Shown here: one piece after another, positions 47,787-58,068 of the stretch | Position numbering within the stretch: position 1 is the first letter of the stretch | Layout: every line of letters begins with the position of its first letter | Assembly: GCF_904849725.1 (NCBI RefSeq) | Contig: NC_058519.1 | Coordinates: 651,299,387 to 651,363,386 of the forward strand | Length of the DNA: 64,000 bases | DNA from: Hordeum vulgare subsp. vulgare | Taxonomy: Eukaryota; Streptophyta; Magnoliopsida; Poales; Poaceae | Direction of reading: 5' to 3' | Program-made: the position numbers and the translations under genes | Notes under the pieces: generated by a model | What the model was told of the DNA's origin: nothing | Seen by the model: only the letters and a program-made list of their open reading frames with translations | The model's database searches: none

Positions 47787-48353
47787 ATATACCTTACTCC
47801 CCACTTCCTCTGTAGGGTTAGCTAAGAATAGAACTATCATCATAGATCTTAGATCATGTACATCCCCTTGTGGGATTACTCCAACATGGAGATGGCTCCT
47901 ATCATGAAGATGAAGACCTTCTTTTGAGGGGATAACTCCATACTAGTACCAAGACATCCACTTGTGAAGAAGATTCCTTTAGGAAATTCAAGACCAAACT
48001 CTCCTAGAGATTTGGATGAACTACCTTTGTATCTTCTCCATTGTTTTTTGTTGTTGAATGCTTGGGATCTATCCCTTTGGCTTGTGACTTGAGAGTACTT
48101 CCTATGGATCATTTCCAATAGAGTCCCCCCGCCTTGTGTTCTTTGTGTGCTTCATGTTCCTCCTCGAATCCACCGCCAATTCGTGAAGATCAAGAAACCT
48201 AGGGCTTGTCCTTACATCAAATCATTTTTGACATTGAAGTAGGGAACATGTGGCATGTGGCTCGCCCTACACTCCATGTAGAAACAAGGGTTTGCTCATA
48301 TGGAAGGTAACCCATCATGGAACTTTGATTCAGGTTGATAGTAGTCCTTGTAT
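47787..48353 (+). other. older LTR-like remnant, continuation of 10108-10752
   Basis: It starts ATATACCTTACTCCCC, so the pre-insertion site reads CTAAACTATATATACC, a TATA box. The following wording (short UTR-like sequence, then GATCTTAGATCATG and TGATTCTTCAT-like text) resembles LTR R-U5 regions. There is no intact gene. Confidence 0.4.
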
Positions 48354-48358
48354 AGTGT

Positions 48359-48577
48359 TCACGCACGAACAATCATTTTCCGGTGTACAATCTCCCTCCC
48401 CTTGATCGAGCCTATGAAGTTCATAATATGCTCCACTTCCTTCTCCATTTCATCATGGATGCTCATCATCATCATAACATTCATCAACGGATCTGAGGAA
48501 TCGATAAAATCTTTTTGAATGAATGCATCAAGCCCACTGTTCTGAAATTGCTCATCCAACGAATCCGGTGAATCCAT
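48359..48577 (-). pseudogene. PIF/Harbinger transposase N-terminal fragment
   Basis: The minus-strand ORF starts MDSPDSLDEQFQNSG and contains MMMSIHDEMEKEVEHIMNF-GSIKGREIVHR. In plant Harbinger transposases an acidic serine-rich start is followed by an E-E-x-E-x-x-HxxNFxGSIxGRxxxxR segment ahead of the nuclease domain. Here it ends after 72 codons and no DDE core follows, so it is a truncated DNA transposon. Flanking sequence to about 48990 may be its end, but I could not fix the inverted repeats. Confidence 0.6.
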
Positions 48578-48579
48578 CC

Positions 48580-49345
48580 TTTTACCTATAAAAGAATAAA
48601 AAAAAGTATTTTATCGAACACGTAGAGGGAAAGTTCATGGCGGAAGGGTCTTGCATCGGTGGTGGAGGTGATGTGGAGTGAGGATAGTTGGGGATCTAGG
48701 GAAGGGCCCGTGCGAACGAGGCAGAAGAGAGGAGGAAGAGGGCAGGTCGGGTTAGGTTGGGAATGGTTTGAAGGGATTTGGCGTGAGATCGGTCTGCTCG
48801 ATCCGACATGATGGACGAGTACTGGCATGCTAAGGCCTCCCCATGTTTGCCCAAGATATGAGCTAGATTTAAAGGGTATCGGACAACCCGAATGTATTGA
48901 GCATGTCTGAAAGAGATGGCTAAGTCACATATTCATGGCCGGTCATTGCCCGGCCCATCCCCCAGTGGGGATTTGAGGGGTCCGGTCCGTAGATGCTCTC
49001 ATCTAATTCTTATTGTATCTCTCTTTGTCTCTATCAGCCCATACGAGCAAGCAATATATGTGGTTAAATTATCCACAATGAATTATTTCAGTCAGTCATC
49101 AAGCTACACATTTGCTTGTGTGGTAGCGTAAATGTGGACACTATGCTCCTCCCTCCCATGACCCCAACCCTCTAGGCTCGGTCCTGCGAGCAATGGGAGG
49201 GAACCCTAGCTGCCCCACCTCCTGACCCGACCTCACTGCCTCCCTCCACCGTCGTCCTGACAGGCGTTGACGAGCAAAGCCGGTCGGCGCAGCGGCAGTG
49301 GGGCATCTTCCCCTCTTCCAGCGGTGAGGCTGTCACGAGGGACGT
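48580..49345. other. intergenic, possible DNA-transposon tail and GC-rich remnant
   Basis: There is no supported gene. 48930-48995 has GGCCGGTCATTGCCCGGCCC, a possible element end. 49140-49345 is GC-rich and resembles the stretch beyond R7 (50771-50981), as if R7 had inserted within one sequence. Confidence 0.35.
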
Positions 49346-50770
49346 GATACATCTCCAACGTATAGGAAGTTTTTTATTGTTCCATGTTGATATATTATCA
49401 TTCTAGTATGCTTTTGGGGTATTTATTTACCATTTTATATTATTTTTAAGTACTAACCTATTGACCCAGTGCCCAGTGCTAGTTGTTGTTTTCTGTGTGT
49501 TTTTCACTTTGCAAGTTTTCCATAACAAACGAGGTCCAATTGTCCTGAAACTTTTTGATGATTTTTTATGGACCAGAAGAAGACCCACGAGCATCGGAAG
49601 AAAGCTGGAGGCCTCACGAGGGGCCCACAAGCTATTAGGGACTAACCTGGGGGGGCTAATAGCTTGTGCCACCCTCGTTGCCCTCCCGACTCCGTTCTTC
49701 ATCTTATAAATTCTTATTTACCCTAAAAACACCAGAGGGGGTCCTGAAACAATTTTTTTGCCGCCGCAAGTCTATGTTCTGATGGGAGGCCATCCAGAGC
49801 TTCGTTCTACCACCCTGTTGGAGGGGGATCGATCACGAAGGGACTCTTCATCAACCTTGCTTCCCTCACGATGATATGTGAGTAGTTCACCATAGATCTA
49901 CGGGTCCATATTCAGTACCTAGATGGCAATCTCTCTCTCTTTGATCTTCAATACAATGATCATCGCATCTTTGCTTTGAAGCATATGATGTAATTCCATT
50001 TGTGCGGTGCGTTTGTTGGGATCTGATGAATTGCGGGTTTATGTTCAAATTATTCATGCTATATATTTGAGGCACCTCTGAATACTTATATGATTCTTAT
50101 GTGCATGATTATAATAGCTTCATAATTTTATCTGATCTATTGATATAGTTCAGCCAACAAGATCGGTATTTTTTTGGTGAGAGAGGTGCGTTGTGATAGG
50201 TTCAATCTGGCGAGTTTCTATATCCCAGTGAGAGAAGGGACAATATGTGTCTTTGTGTTGCTGCTACTAAGGATAAACTGAGGGGGTTTATTCATTTTGC
50301 TTGAGTTTACTTTGTCTACATCATGTCATCTTACTCCAGGCATTACTTCGTTCGTCCTGAACTTAATATGTAGAGAGGCAAGCATAGAAGCGTTCTTAAA
50401 GTGAAGTAATAGTAATAGGTGAAGGCAAGAGTCAGCCTATTTGTTTATGTACGTGATGCCTATATACACATGATCATTGCTGTGAATATCGCATAGCTAT
50501 CCACTTTTTTGTCAATTGGCCAAGAGTAATTTGTTTACTCACCGTAGGCTATTTTTCGATGAGATATGTCATTAGGGAAAGCTATGGCACCCGGGTCTAT
50601 TCATAACATATTAATAAAACCTTCATTACCTTGCTGTTATTTACTTGTTTTTATTTTATCTTAGTATATACAATTATCTACACACCTTAGTTGCTTGCAG
50701 ATAACAAGACAAGAGGATTGACGACCCTCTTGCCCGCATTGGGTGCAAGTTGTTTGTTCTTTTGTGTGCA
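49346..50770 (+). mobile_element. R7: lone LTR of a Gypsy-type element
   Basis: It begins TGATACATCTCCAACG and follows the same plan as the R8 and R9 LTRs (conserved GAGTAGTTCACC, then CCTAGATGGC and TCTCTCTCTTTGATCTTCAATACAA). It ends TTTTGTGTGCA and no second LTR or internal domain is present. I could not find a matching duplication, so its right end may be truncated rather than true. Confidence 0.65.
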
Positions 50771-50981
50771 GCTGGCGCGACGGCAGACAGGTAGAGGCGC
50801 GCGGGCGGGCAGTCTGCTAGATCGGCCCGGATCTGGTGCCCTGGGGTCGGCTAGCTGCGTGAGGTGCTCGCATGTGCTCATCTGAGCCCCGGGTGGAGGT
50901 TGTTCGCTGGCAGCCTAGTCCTGGCCTCCCGGTGGGGGCAAAAGGTGGTTGTGGCGGCCATCTATCCTAGTAGTTGTGCGT
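50771..50981. other. GC-rich unassigned sequence
   Basis: About 210 GC-rich bases with no recognised product separate R7 from R8. They may belong with 49140-49345. Confidence 0.3.
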
Positions 50982-52751
50982 TGACACGTCTCCAACGTAT
51001 CTATAATTTTATATGTTTGATGATATAATTATCATTCTAGGATACTTTTTGGGCATTTATTTGGTGATTCATATTAGTTTCGAGCACTTGCCTATTAATC
51101 CAGTGCCTAGGGCCACTTGTTGTTTTCTGCGTGTTTTCGGCTTTCAGGTTTATAGTACCAAACGAAGTCCAATTGGCATGAAACTTTTTAATGATTTTTT
51201 GGACCAAAAGAAAACCTGGAAGCTTCGGGAGGATTCTGGAGGCCGCACGAGAGAGGCAATACACATCAGGGCGCTCCCAAGGGGGTGGTCGCGCCTCTTG
51301 TGTGTTGGCCCCTCCTGGCATCTCCCAACGCCCCTCTCTCGCCTATATATTCCAATATATCCCAAAAACGCTAGGGAGCATCCGGAAACACTTTTTCCAC
51401 CACTGCAAGTCTCTTTTCTACCATAAGCCCGTCTGGAGATCTGTTCTGGTACCTTGTCGGAGGGGGATCAATCATGGAGGGCCTCTACATCAACTTTGCT
51501 GCTCCCATGGTGATGTATGAGTAGTTCACCTAAAACCTACTTGTCCATAGTTAGTACCTAGATGGCTACTCTCTCTCTCTCTCTCTCTTGATCTTCAATA
51601 CAAAGTTCACCACATCTTCGCGGTGATCTATTCGATTTGATCACTTCTGTGCGGTGCATTTGTTGGGATCCAATGAATTGTGGGTTTATGTTAAATTTAT
51701 TCATGATAAAAGATTTGAGTCTTTTCTGAATTATATGAATCCTATTTGCACGATTATTGTAGCTTCGTAAATCTCTCTAATCTATTGATTTGGTTTGGCT
51801 AACTAGAATGATCTAGAGGGGTACGTTGTGGTGCGTTCAATATGGCGGTGCTCTATATCCCAGTGATAGAAGGGGACAAGACACGTCTTTTCATTATTTT
51901 CACTAAGGATAAAACGATCAGGCTGATTCATATTAATTGATTTATCTTTGTATACATCATGTCATTGTTCTCCAAGCATTACTCTGTTTTATTTAATACT
52001 CTAGATGCATGCTCATAGCGGTCGATGGGTGGAGTAATGGTAATAGGTGCAGATAGGAATTGTCATGTTTGCTTATGGACGTGATGCCTATATACACATG
52101 ATCATTGACGTGAATAAATATTGCATAACTGTGCGCTTTTCTATCAATTGCCCAACAGTAATTTATTTACCCACCCTATGCTTATTACATGAGAGATTCC
52201 ACTAGAAACAAATATGGCCCCTGGATCTATCCACTTATATATTTACAAAAACCTTTACTTACTCGCTGCCTTTATTTACATTTTATTTATTTTGCAATTA
52301 ACAACTATCATCTACACACTTCATTTGCTTATAGGTAACATGTCCAAGGGGATTGACAACCCTCTTGTCCACGTTGGGTGCAAGTGTCTGCTTCTTTTGT
52401 GCAGTCACAGAAAACGGGGGTTGCGTGCTACTCCTATTGGTTCGGTAACCTTGGTTCTCATGGTGAGGAATACTTATTTATACTATGTTGCATCACCCAC
52501 TCCTCCTCGCGGAAACCCCATGCTAATATGATAAAATGAATATGGGTAAATATTCTTTAAAGATTGTATATTTTGAAACTTGATGATTACGTTACATATG
52601 TTAATGAATATTACTATGTTGATGTTTATTAATTCATTGTTTTTCAATGATACCTGCAATAGATTACATGTTGGGTAGCATGTCACATCAAAAATTATGT
52701 TTTTCATCATTTACCTACTCGAGGACGAGCATGAATTGAGTTTGGGGATGC
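50982..52751 (+). mobile_element. R8: internally deleted Gypsy-type element, left part (5' LTR and 3' internal stub)
   Basis: The LTR starts TGACACGTCTCCAACG at 50982 and can be followed to about 52525, then the sequence jumps to an internal 3' end (52680-52751: CTACTCGAGGACGAGC and GAGTTTGGGGATGC). The LTR end, primer site and nearly the whole internal region are missing. The 3' LTR continues beyond R9 at 59709. There are no coding regions. A (CT)n run lies at 51570-51588. Confidence 0.65.
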
Positions 52752-54388
52752 TGATACGTCTCAAGCGTATCTATAATTTTTGACGGTTTCATGCTGTTAT
52801 CTTGTCATCTTTGGAAGTTTTATGTACCTTTTATATCTTTTTTGGGACTAACTTATTAATTCAGTGCCAAGTGCCAGTTCCTGTTTTTCTGTGTTTTTGG
52901 CTCTTTTCAAATCTTATTTTGGAACGGAGTCCAAACGGAATAAAATCCCCGAAATGATTTTTTTTCCGAACGAAAGAAGATCAGGGGGCCTGTGGGCCAA
53001 GCTAGGAGGGCTACAGGGAGCCCACAAGCCCCCACTCCGCCACCAGGGGGTAGGAGGCGGTGGGCAGGCTTGTGGCCTCCCTGGAGCCCCCTGACCTAGA
53101 TCTTGCGCCTATATATTCCCTAAAAATCAGAAAAAAATAAAGGGAGCCTCGAAAATACTTTTCCGCCGCCGCAAGCTTCCGTTTCCGTGAGATCTCATCT
53201 GGAGACCCTTCCCGGCGCCCTGCCAGAGGGGACTTTGGAGTTGGAGGACTTCTTCATCATCATCATCGCCCCTCCAATGACTCGTGAGTAGTTCACTTCA
53301 GACCTACGGGTCCGTAGTTAGTAGCTAGATGGCTTCTTCTCTCTCTTGAATCTTCAATACAAAGTTCTCCATGATCTTCATGGAGATCTATCCGATGTAA
53401 TCTTCTTTGGCGGTGTGTTTGTCGAGATCCGATGAATTGTGGATCTGTGATCAGATTATCTATGATATATATTTGAGTCTTTGCTAATTTCTTATATGCA
53501 TGATTTGATATCCTTGTAAGTCTCTCCGAGTCTTGGGTTTTGTTTGGCCAACTAGATCTATGATTCTTGCAATGGGAGAAGTGCTTGGTTTTGGGTTCCT
53601 ACCGTGTGGTGACCTTTCCCAGTGACAGTAGGGGCAGCAAGGCACACATCGTGTAGTTGCCATCAAGGGTAACAAGGTGGGCTCTGTTGTAGATATGAGA
53701 TTGTCCATCTACATCATGTCATCTTGATTAAGGCGTTACTCTGTTCTTTTGGACTTAATACACTAGATGCATGCTGGATAGCGGTCGACGTGTGGAGTAA
53801 TAGTAGTAGATGCAGAAAGTATCAGTCTACTTGTTTTGGACATGATGCCTATAGATATAATCATTGCCACAGATATCGTCACGACTTTGTGCGGTTCTAT
53901 CAATTGCTCGACAATAATTTGTTCACCCACCGTCTACTTGCTTTCATGAGAGAAGACACTAGTAAACACTACGGCCCCGAGGTCTATTCACATCTATCGT
54001 TTCCACTTTCGCTTTTACTTTGCTTTATTAATTTTCTGCTTTCAGTTCTCACATGGCGAACAATCTATAAGGGATTGACCACCCCTTCATAGCGTTGGGA
54101 GCAAGCTTTTTGTGTTTGTGCAGGCTCTTGTGATACTTCTTCACTGGATCGATACCTTGGTTCTCAAACTGAGGGAAATACTTACCACCGCTGTGCTACA
54201 TCACCCTTTCCGCTTCGAGGGAACACCAACGCAAGGCTCCAAGGCCATGGGGGAAATCCTTTGCATATTTTCCTAGGAAGTCCCTTAAGGCGTAGCCGTA
54301 GCAGAAGGATTCCAGGTGCCGTTGCTGAGGAGTATCAAGCAACACTCCTATTTTTGGCGCCGTTGGAAGGTCTTTTGTTGCAGTAGCA
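52752..54388 (+). repeat. R9 5' LTR
   Basis: It begins TGATACGTCTCAAGCG and ends TTGCAGTAGCA. TATA-like CCTATATATTCCC near 53109. Two primer-site-like motifs occur in its last 75 bases (54315-54332 and 54355-54367). Confidence 0.92.
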
Positions 54389-54398
54389 GAAGTATTTC

Positions 54399-54415
54399 TG
54401 GCGCCGTTGACGGGG
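54399..54415 (+). promoter_or_regulatory. R9 primer-binding site (tRNA-Asp type)
   Basis: TGGCGCCGTTGACGGGG lies ten bases after the LTR and differs at one base from the tRNA-Asp complement present in R5. Confidence 0.85.
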
Positions 54416-54636
54416 AGGGAGAGATCTATTCAAGTAGGTCTCACAAACTCATCTCTCGCATTTACTTTTTTGCCAGTTGCCTCTCGTTTTCCTCTTCCCC
54501 ACTTCACATTTGCCGTTTTCATTTGCCTTTCTCCTTTTCCTTTTTCGTTCCTCCTTTTCTCTCGCTTGCTTTCTGTTCTCTTGTGTGCCATGTGCCTCAT
54601 TATGCTTGCATCTTCGCTTGCTGAAAATCTATTGAT

Positions 54637-55347
54637 ATGGATCCTCATCCACTAGCTAATCTCTTTAAGAGACCCACTTATGTGGAACGAATTGCGAGTG
54701 AGTTGAGTGCACTTGACTATCTTTATGGAGTTTTGCTTGAGATGCATGAATCTGAAAATTGTGAGGAAGAAATTTATGAAGTGATCCACGAGGGCTCCTT
54801 GGATGAAAAGCATGATTGCAATGGTTTCACTATAAATTCTATTAGTGACAATCATGCTAAAAATATGCAAAACCCTAAGCTTGGGGATGCTAGTTTTTCT
54901 TTGTCCACTACTTGTTGCAATAATCATGATTGGGGTGATGATCTTTCTTATGATCTTGAAAATTTGTTCAAACCTCATGATGAATATGATATTTGCAATA
55001 ACATTGAAAGTGGGTTTGGAGAAGTCATGACTTTAGTTGATGATAATCCCACTATTTTTGAAGAGCGTCAACTTTGCATGCATGTGGATCATGGAAAGAA
55101 TATCCTTTGTGATAGTTACATTGTTGAATTCGGATATGATCCCACATGTAATTGCTATGAGAGAGGAAAATATTGTGGTAGAAACTTTCATGTTACCAAA
55201 TTACCTCTCGTTATGTTGAGATTGCTATTGTCTCTTTCTTCTTCCTTGCATAAGGTAACTATTGGTTGTCTTGCCAATTTGTTCCCCTATAAAATGCCGA
55301 TGCATAGGAAGTATGTTAGACTTAGATGTGATTTTCACATGCTTTAG
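54637..55347 (+). CDS. R9 internal ORF, 236 residues, unknown function
   Basis: The ORF starts MDPHPLANLFKRPTYVERI about 220 bases after the primer site, the usual place for gag, and ends at the stop after MHRKYVRLRCDFHML. I do not recognise a domain. It is acidic (EEEIYEVIHEGSLDEKHDC, NPTIFEERQLCMHVDH) and rich in cysteine and histidine, including CNCYERGKYC, but has no standard zinc-knuckle spacing. It lacks the WYRIC/GGNFLG capsid wording of R1, so it is not obviously Gag. R2 carries a broken copy, which shows it belongs to the family rather than being chance. Cellular role is unknown; it may be a diverged structural protein or a relic. Confidence 0.6.
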   Translation: MDPHPLANLFKRPTYVERIASELSALDYLYGVLLEMHESENCEEEIYEVIHEGSLDEKHDCNGFTINSISDNHAKNMQNPKLGDASFSLSTTCCNNHDWGDDLSYDLENLFKPHDEYDICNNIESGFGEVMTLVDDNPTIFEERQLCMHVDHGKNILCDSYIVEFGYDPTCNCYERGKYCGRNFHVTKLPLVMLRLLLSLSSSLHKVTIGCLANLFPYKMPMHRKYVRLRCDFHML

Positions 55348-55396
55348 AATGCTCTCGTTGTGCTTCAATTCTTGTCTTTTGTGAGAGCATCATCGA

Positions 55397-55451
55397 ATGC
55401 CTAGCCAAGGGCGTTAAACAATAGCGCTTGTTGGGAGGCAACCCAACGAAT
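55397..55451 (+). other. R9 copy of the conserved post-ORF hairpin block
   Basis: It starts ATGCCTAGCCAAGGGCG, and the 6-bp hairpin GTTGGG-AGGCAA-CCCAAC is at 55430-55447, about 85 bases after the ORF stop. Confidence 0.7.
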
Positions 55452-56033
55452 TTATCCTTTTCATTTCTGCTTTGTGTTTTCCACACTTTCATAATTCTAT
55501 TATGATTGTGTTTTTTGTGTTTCTTTTTGCGTTTGTGCCAAGCAAAACCGTTATGATTAGTCTTGGGGATGATCGTTTGGTCATGCTGGAAAATACAGAA
55601 ACTTTCTGCTCACGAAAAGAATTTTCATTTTGTTTCTGTAAGAGATTTTGAGTTGATTCTTTTTGCTTCTGATTGCTACGCAAATTATTCAGACTGTCGT
55701 AATTTTTCAGAATTTTTGAAGTACCAGAAGTATACGAAATATACATATTGCTACAGACTGGTCTGCTGTTAACAGATTCTGTTTTTGTTGTGTTGGTTGC
55801 TTATTTTGATAAAACTATGGATAGTATCGGGGGGTATTAGCCATGGAAGATTGAAATATAGTAACCCAACATCAGCACAAGTAGAGTTTAAGTTTTCTAC
55901 AGTACCTAAGGAAGTGGTGGTTTGCTTTCTCATACTAATGTTATCACGAGTTTCTGATTAAGTTTCGTGTTGTGAAGATTTCAAGTTTTGGGTGAAGTTC
56001 TTATGGACAAAGAGATAAAGAGTGGCAAGAGCT

Positions 56034-56119
56034 CAAGCTTGGGGATGCCCAAGGCACCCCAAGAGATTCAAGGATGTCGTAAAATCCTAAGCTTGGGGAT
56101 GCCCCGGGAAGGCATCCCC
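56034..56119 (+). other. R9 twin PPT-like hairpins
   Basis: The first core (56034-56050) forms an 8-bp stem with one bulged A around CAA. The second forms a 9-bp perfect stem, 56095-56103 with 56111-56119, around CCGGGAA. Confidence 0.65.
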
Positions 56120-58052
56120 TCTCTCGTCTTCAATCCATCGGTAACGTTACTTGAGACTATATTTTTATTCACCACTTGTTATGTGTTTTTGCTTGGAGCG
56201 TCTTGTATCGTAGGAGTCTTTTATTTTTGTTGTGTCACAGTCATCCTTGCTGCACACCTAGAGAGTGAGACATGCACTCATCGTGATTTTGTCGAGCTTC
56301 ACTTATATCTTTTGGTAGACAATTCAGCTCACATGTGCTTCACTTATATCTTTTGAGCTAGATACTTTTGCTCTATGTGCTTCACTTTTATCTTTTAGTG
56401 CACAGCGGTGCGTGGCTTGGTAGTTGATCTATGCTTTGAAAGTAGTCTCAAAAGGGGTAGTTATCCAAAGGGATACGAAAACTTCCACCTTCATGTGCAT
56501 TGAATAGTTAGAGAAGTTTGATTCATCTCAATTAGTTTTGAGTTGTGGTTTTGGTAATATTGAAGTCATGCTAGTAAGGTGTTGTGGATCTAGAAATACT
56601 TGTGTTGAAGTTAGTGATTCCCGTAGCATGCATGTATGGTGAACCGCTATGTGATGAAATCTGAGCATGATTAGTCTATTGATTGCCATCCTTTGTGTGG
56701 CGGTCGGGATCACGCGATGGTTTATACCTACCAACCCTTCCCCTAGGAGTATGCGTTGAATGCTTTGTTTCGATTACTAATAAAACTTTTGCAACAAGTA
56801 TATGAGTTCTTCATGACTAATGTTGAGTCCATGCTTTAGATGCACTTTCACCTTCCACCATTACTATCTTCTTAGTGCCGTGCAACTTTTGCCGGTGCAC
56901 AAAACCCACCATTAGCCTCCCTCAAAACAGCCACCATACCTACCTACTATGGATTTTTCAAAGTCATTCCGAGATATATTGCCATGCAACTACCACCATG
57001 ACATGTGCCACCACGTCTACATTGCCATTGCATGATCGTAAGATAGCTAGCATGATGTTTCCATTAATGTCTATGCCATGCTAGATCATTGCCACGGTAC
57101 ACTATCGAAGGCATTCCATATAGAGTCATCGTTGCTCTAAGTTTTGAGTTGAAAGTGTGATGATCATCATTAATGGAGCATTGTCCCATGTGAGGAAATA
57201 AAAGAGGCCAAAGAAGCCCACCAAAAAAAAAAGAGGCCAAAGAGCCCACCAAAATAAAATAAAATAAAAATGAGAGAAAAATAGAGAAGGGACAATGCTA
57301 CCCCTTTTTCCACACTTGTGCATATTAAGCACCATGATCTTCATGATTGAGAGTTTCTCGTTTTGTCACCACCATATAGCTAGTGGGAAATTTTCATTAT
57401 ATAACTTGGCTTGTATATTCCAATGATAGGCTTCCTCAAAATTGCCTTAGGTCTTCATGAGCAAGCAAGTTGGATGCACACCCACTAGTTTTCTTTAAGA
57501 GCTTTCACATACTCTTAGATCTAGTGCATTATTTGTATGGCGATCCCTACTCATTCACATTGATATCTATTGATGAGCATCTCCACAGCTCATTGATATG
57601 CCTAGTTAATGTGATCATCTTCTCCTTATTTTGTCTTGCAACCTCCACCACACTCCACACCATCTATAGTGCTATAACCATGGCTCACGCTCATGTATTG
57701 TGTGAGAGCTGAAAAGGTTTGAGAAAGTAAAGGTGTGAAACAATTACTTGGCCAATACCGGGGTTGTGCATGATTTAAATTGTTGTGCAATGATGATAGA
57801 GCATAGCCAGACTACATGCTTTTGTAGGGATAACTTTCTTTTGGCCTTGTTATTTTGAAAGTTCATGATTACCTTGCTAGTTTGCTTGAATTATTATTGT
57901 TTCCATGTCAATAGCAAACTATTGTTTTGAATCTAATGGATCTGAACATTCATGTCACATAAGAGGAGTTACAAAGGACATCTATGCTAGGTAGCATGAA
58001 AGCATCAAAAATTCATTCTTTATCACTTCCCTACTCGAGGACGAGCAGGAGT

Positions 58053-58067
58053 TAAGCTTGGAGATGC
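58053..58067 (+). promoter_or_regulatory. R9 polypurine tract
   Basis: TAAGCTTGGAGATGC lies one base before the 3' LTR and follows CTCGAGGACGAGC. Confidence 0.7.
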
Positions 58068-58068
58068 T

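Larger units (their letters stand above)
55348..58052 (+). other. R9 internal non-coding region with hairpin elements
   Basis: It contains the conserved post-ORF block (55397-55451) and PPT-like hairpins at 56034-56060 and 56088-56119. Short ORFs at 55988-56356 and 57470-57712 have counterparts in R2 but no recognisable domains; the first overlaps the hairpins. Confidence 0.65.

Noticed and set aside
45615..57712. Identical 80-codon ORFs at 45615-45857 and 57470-57712
   Set aside because: The DNA around them is equally identical, because R2 and R9 are recent sisters. Identity therefore does not show selection on protein.
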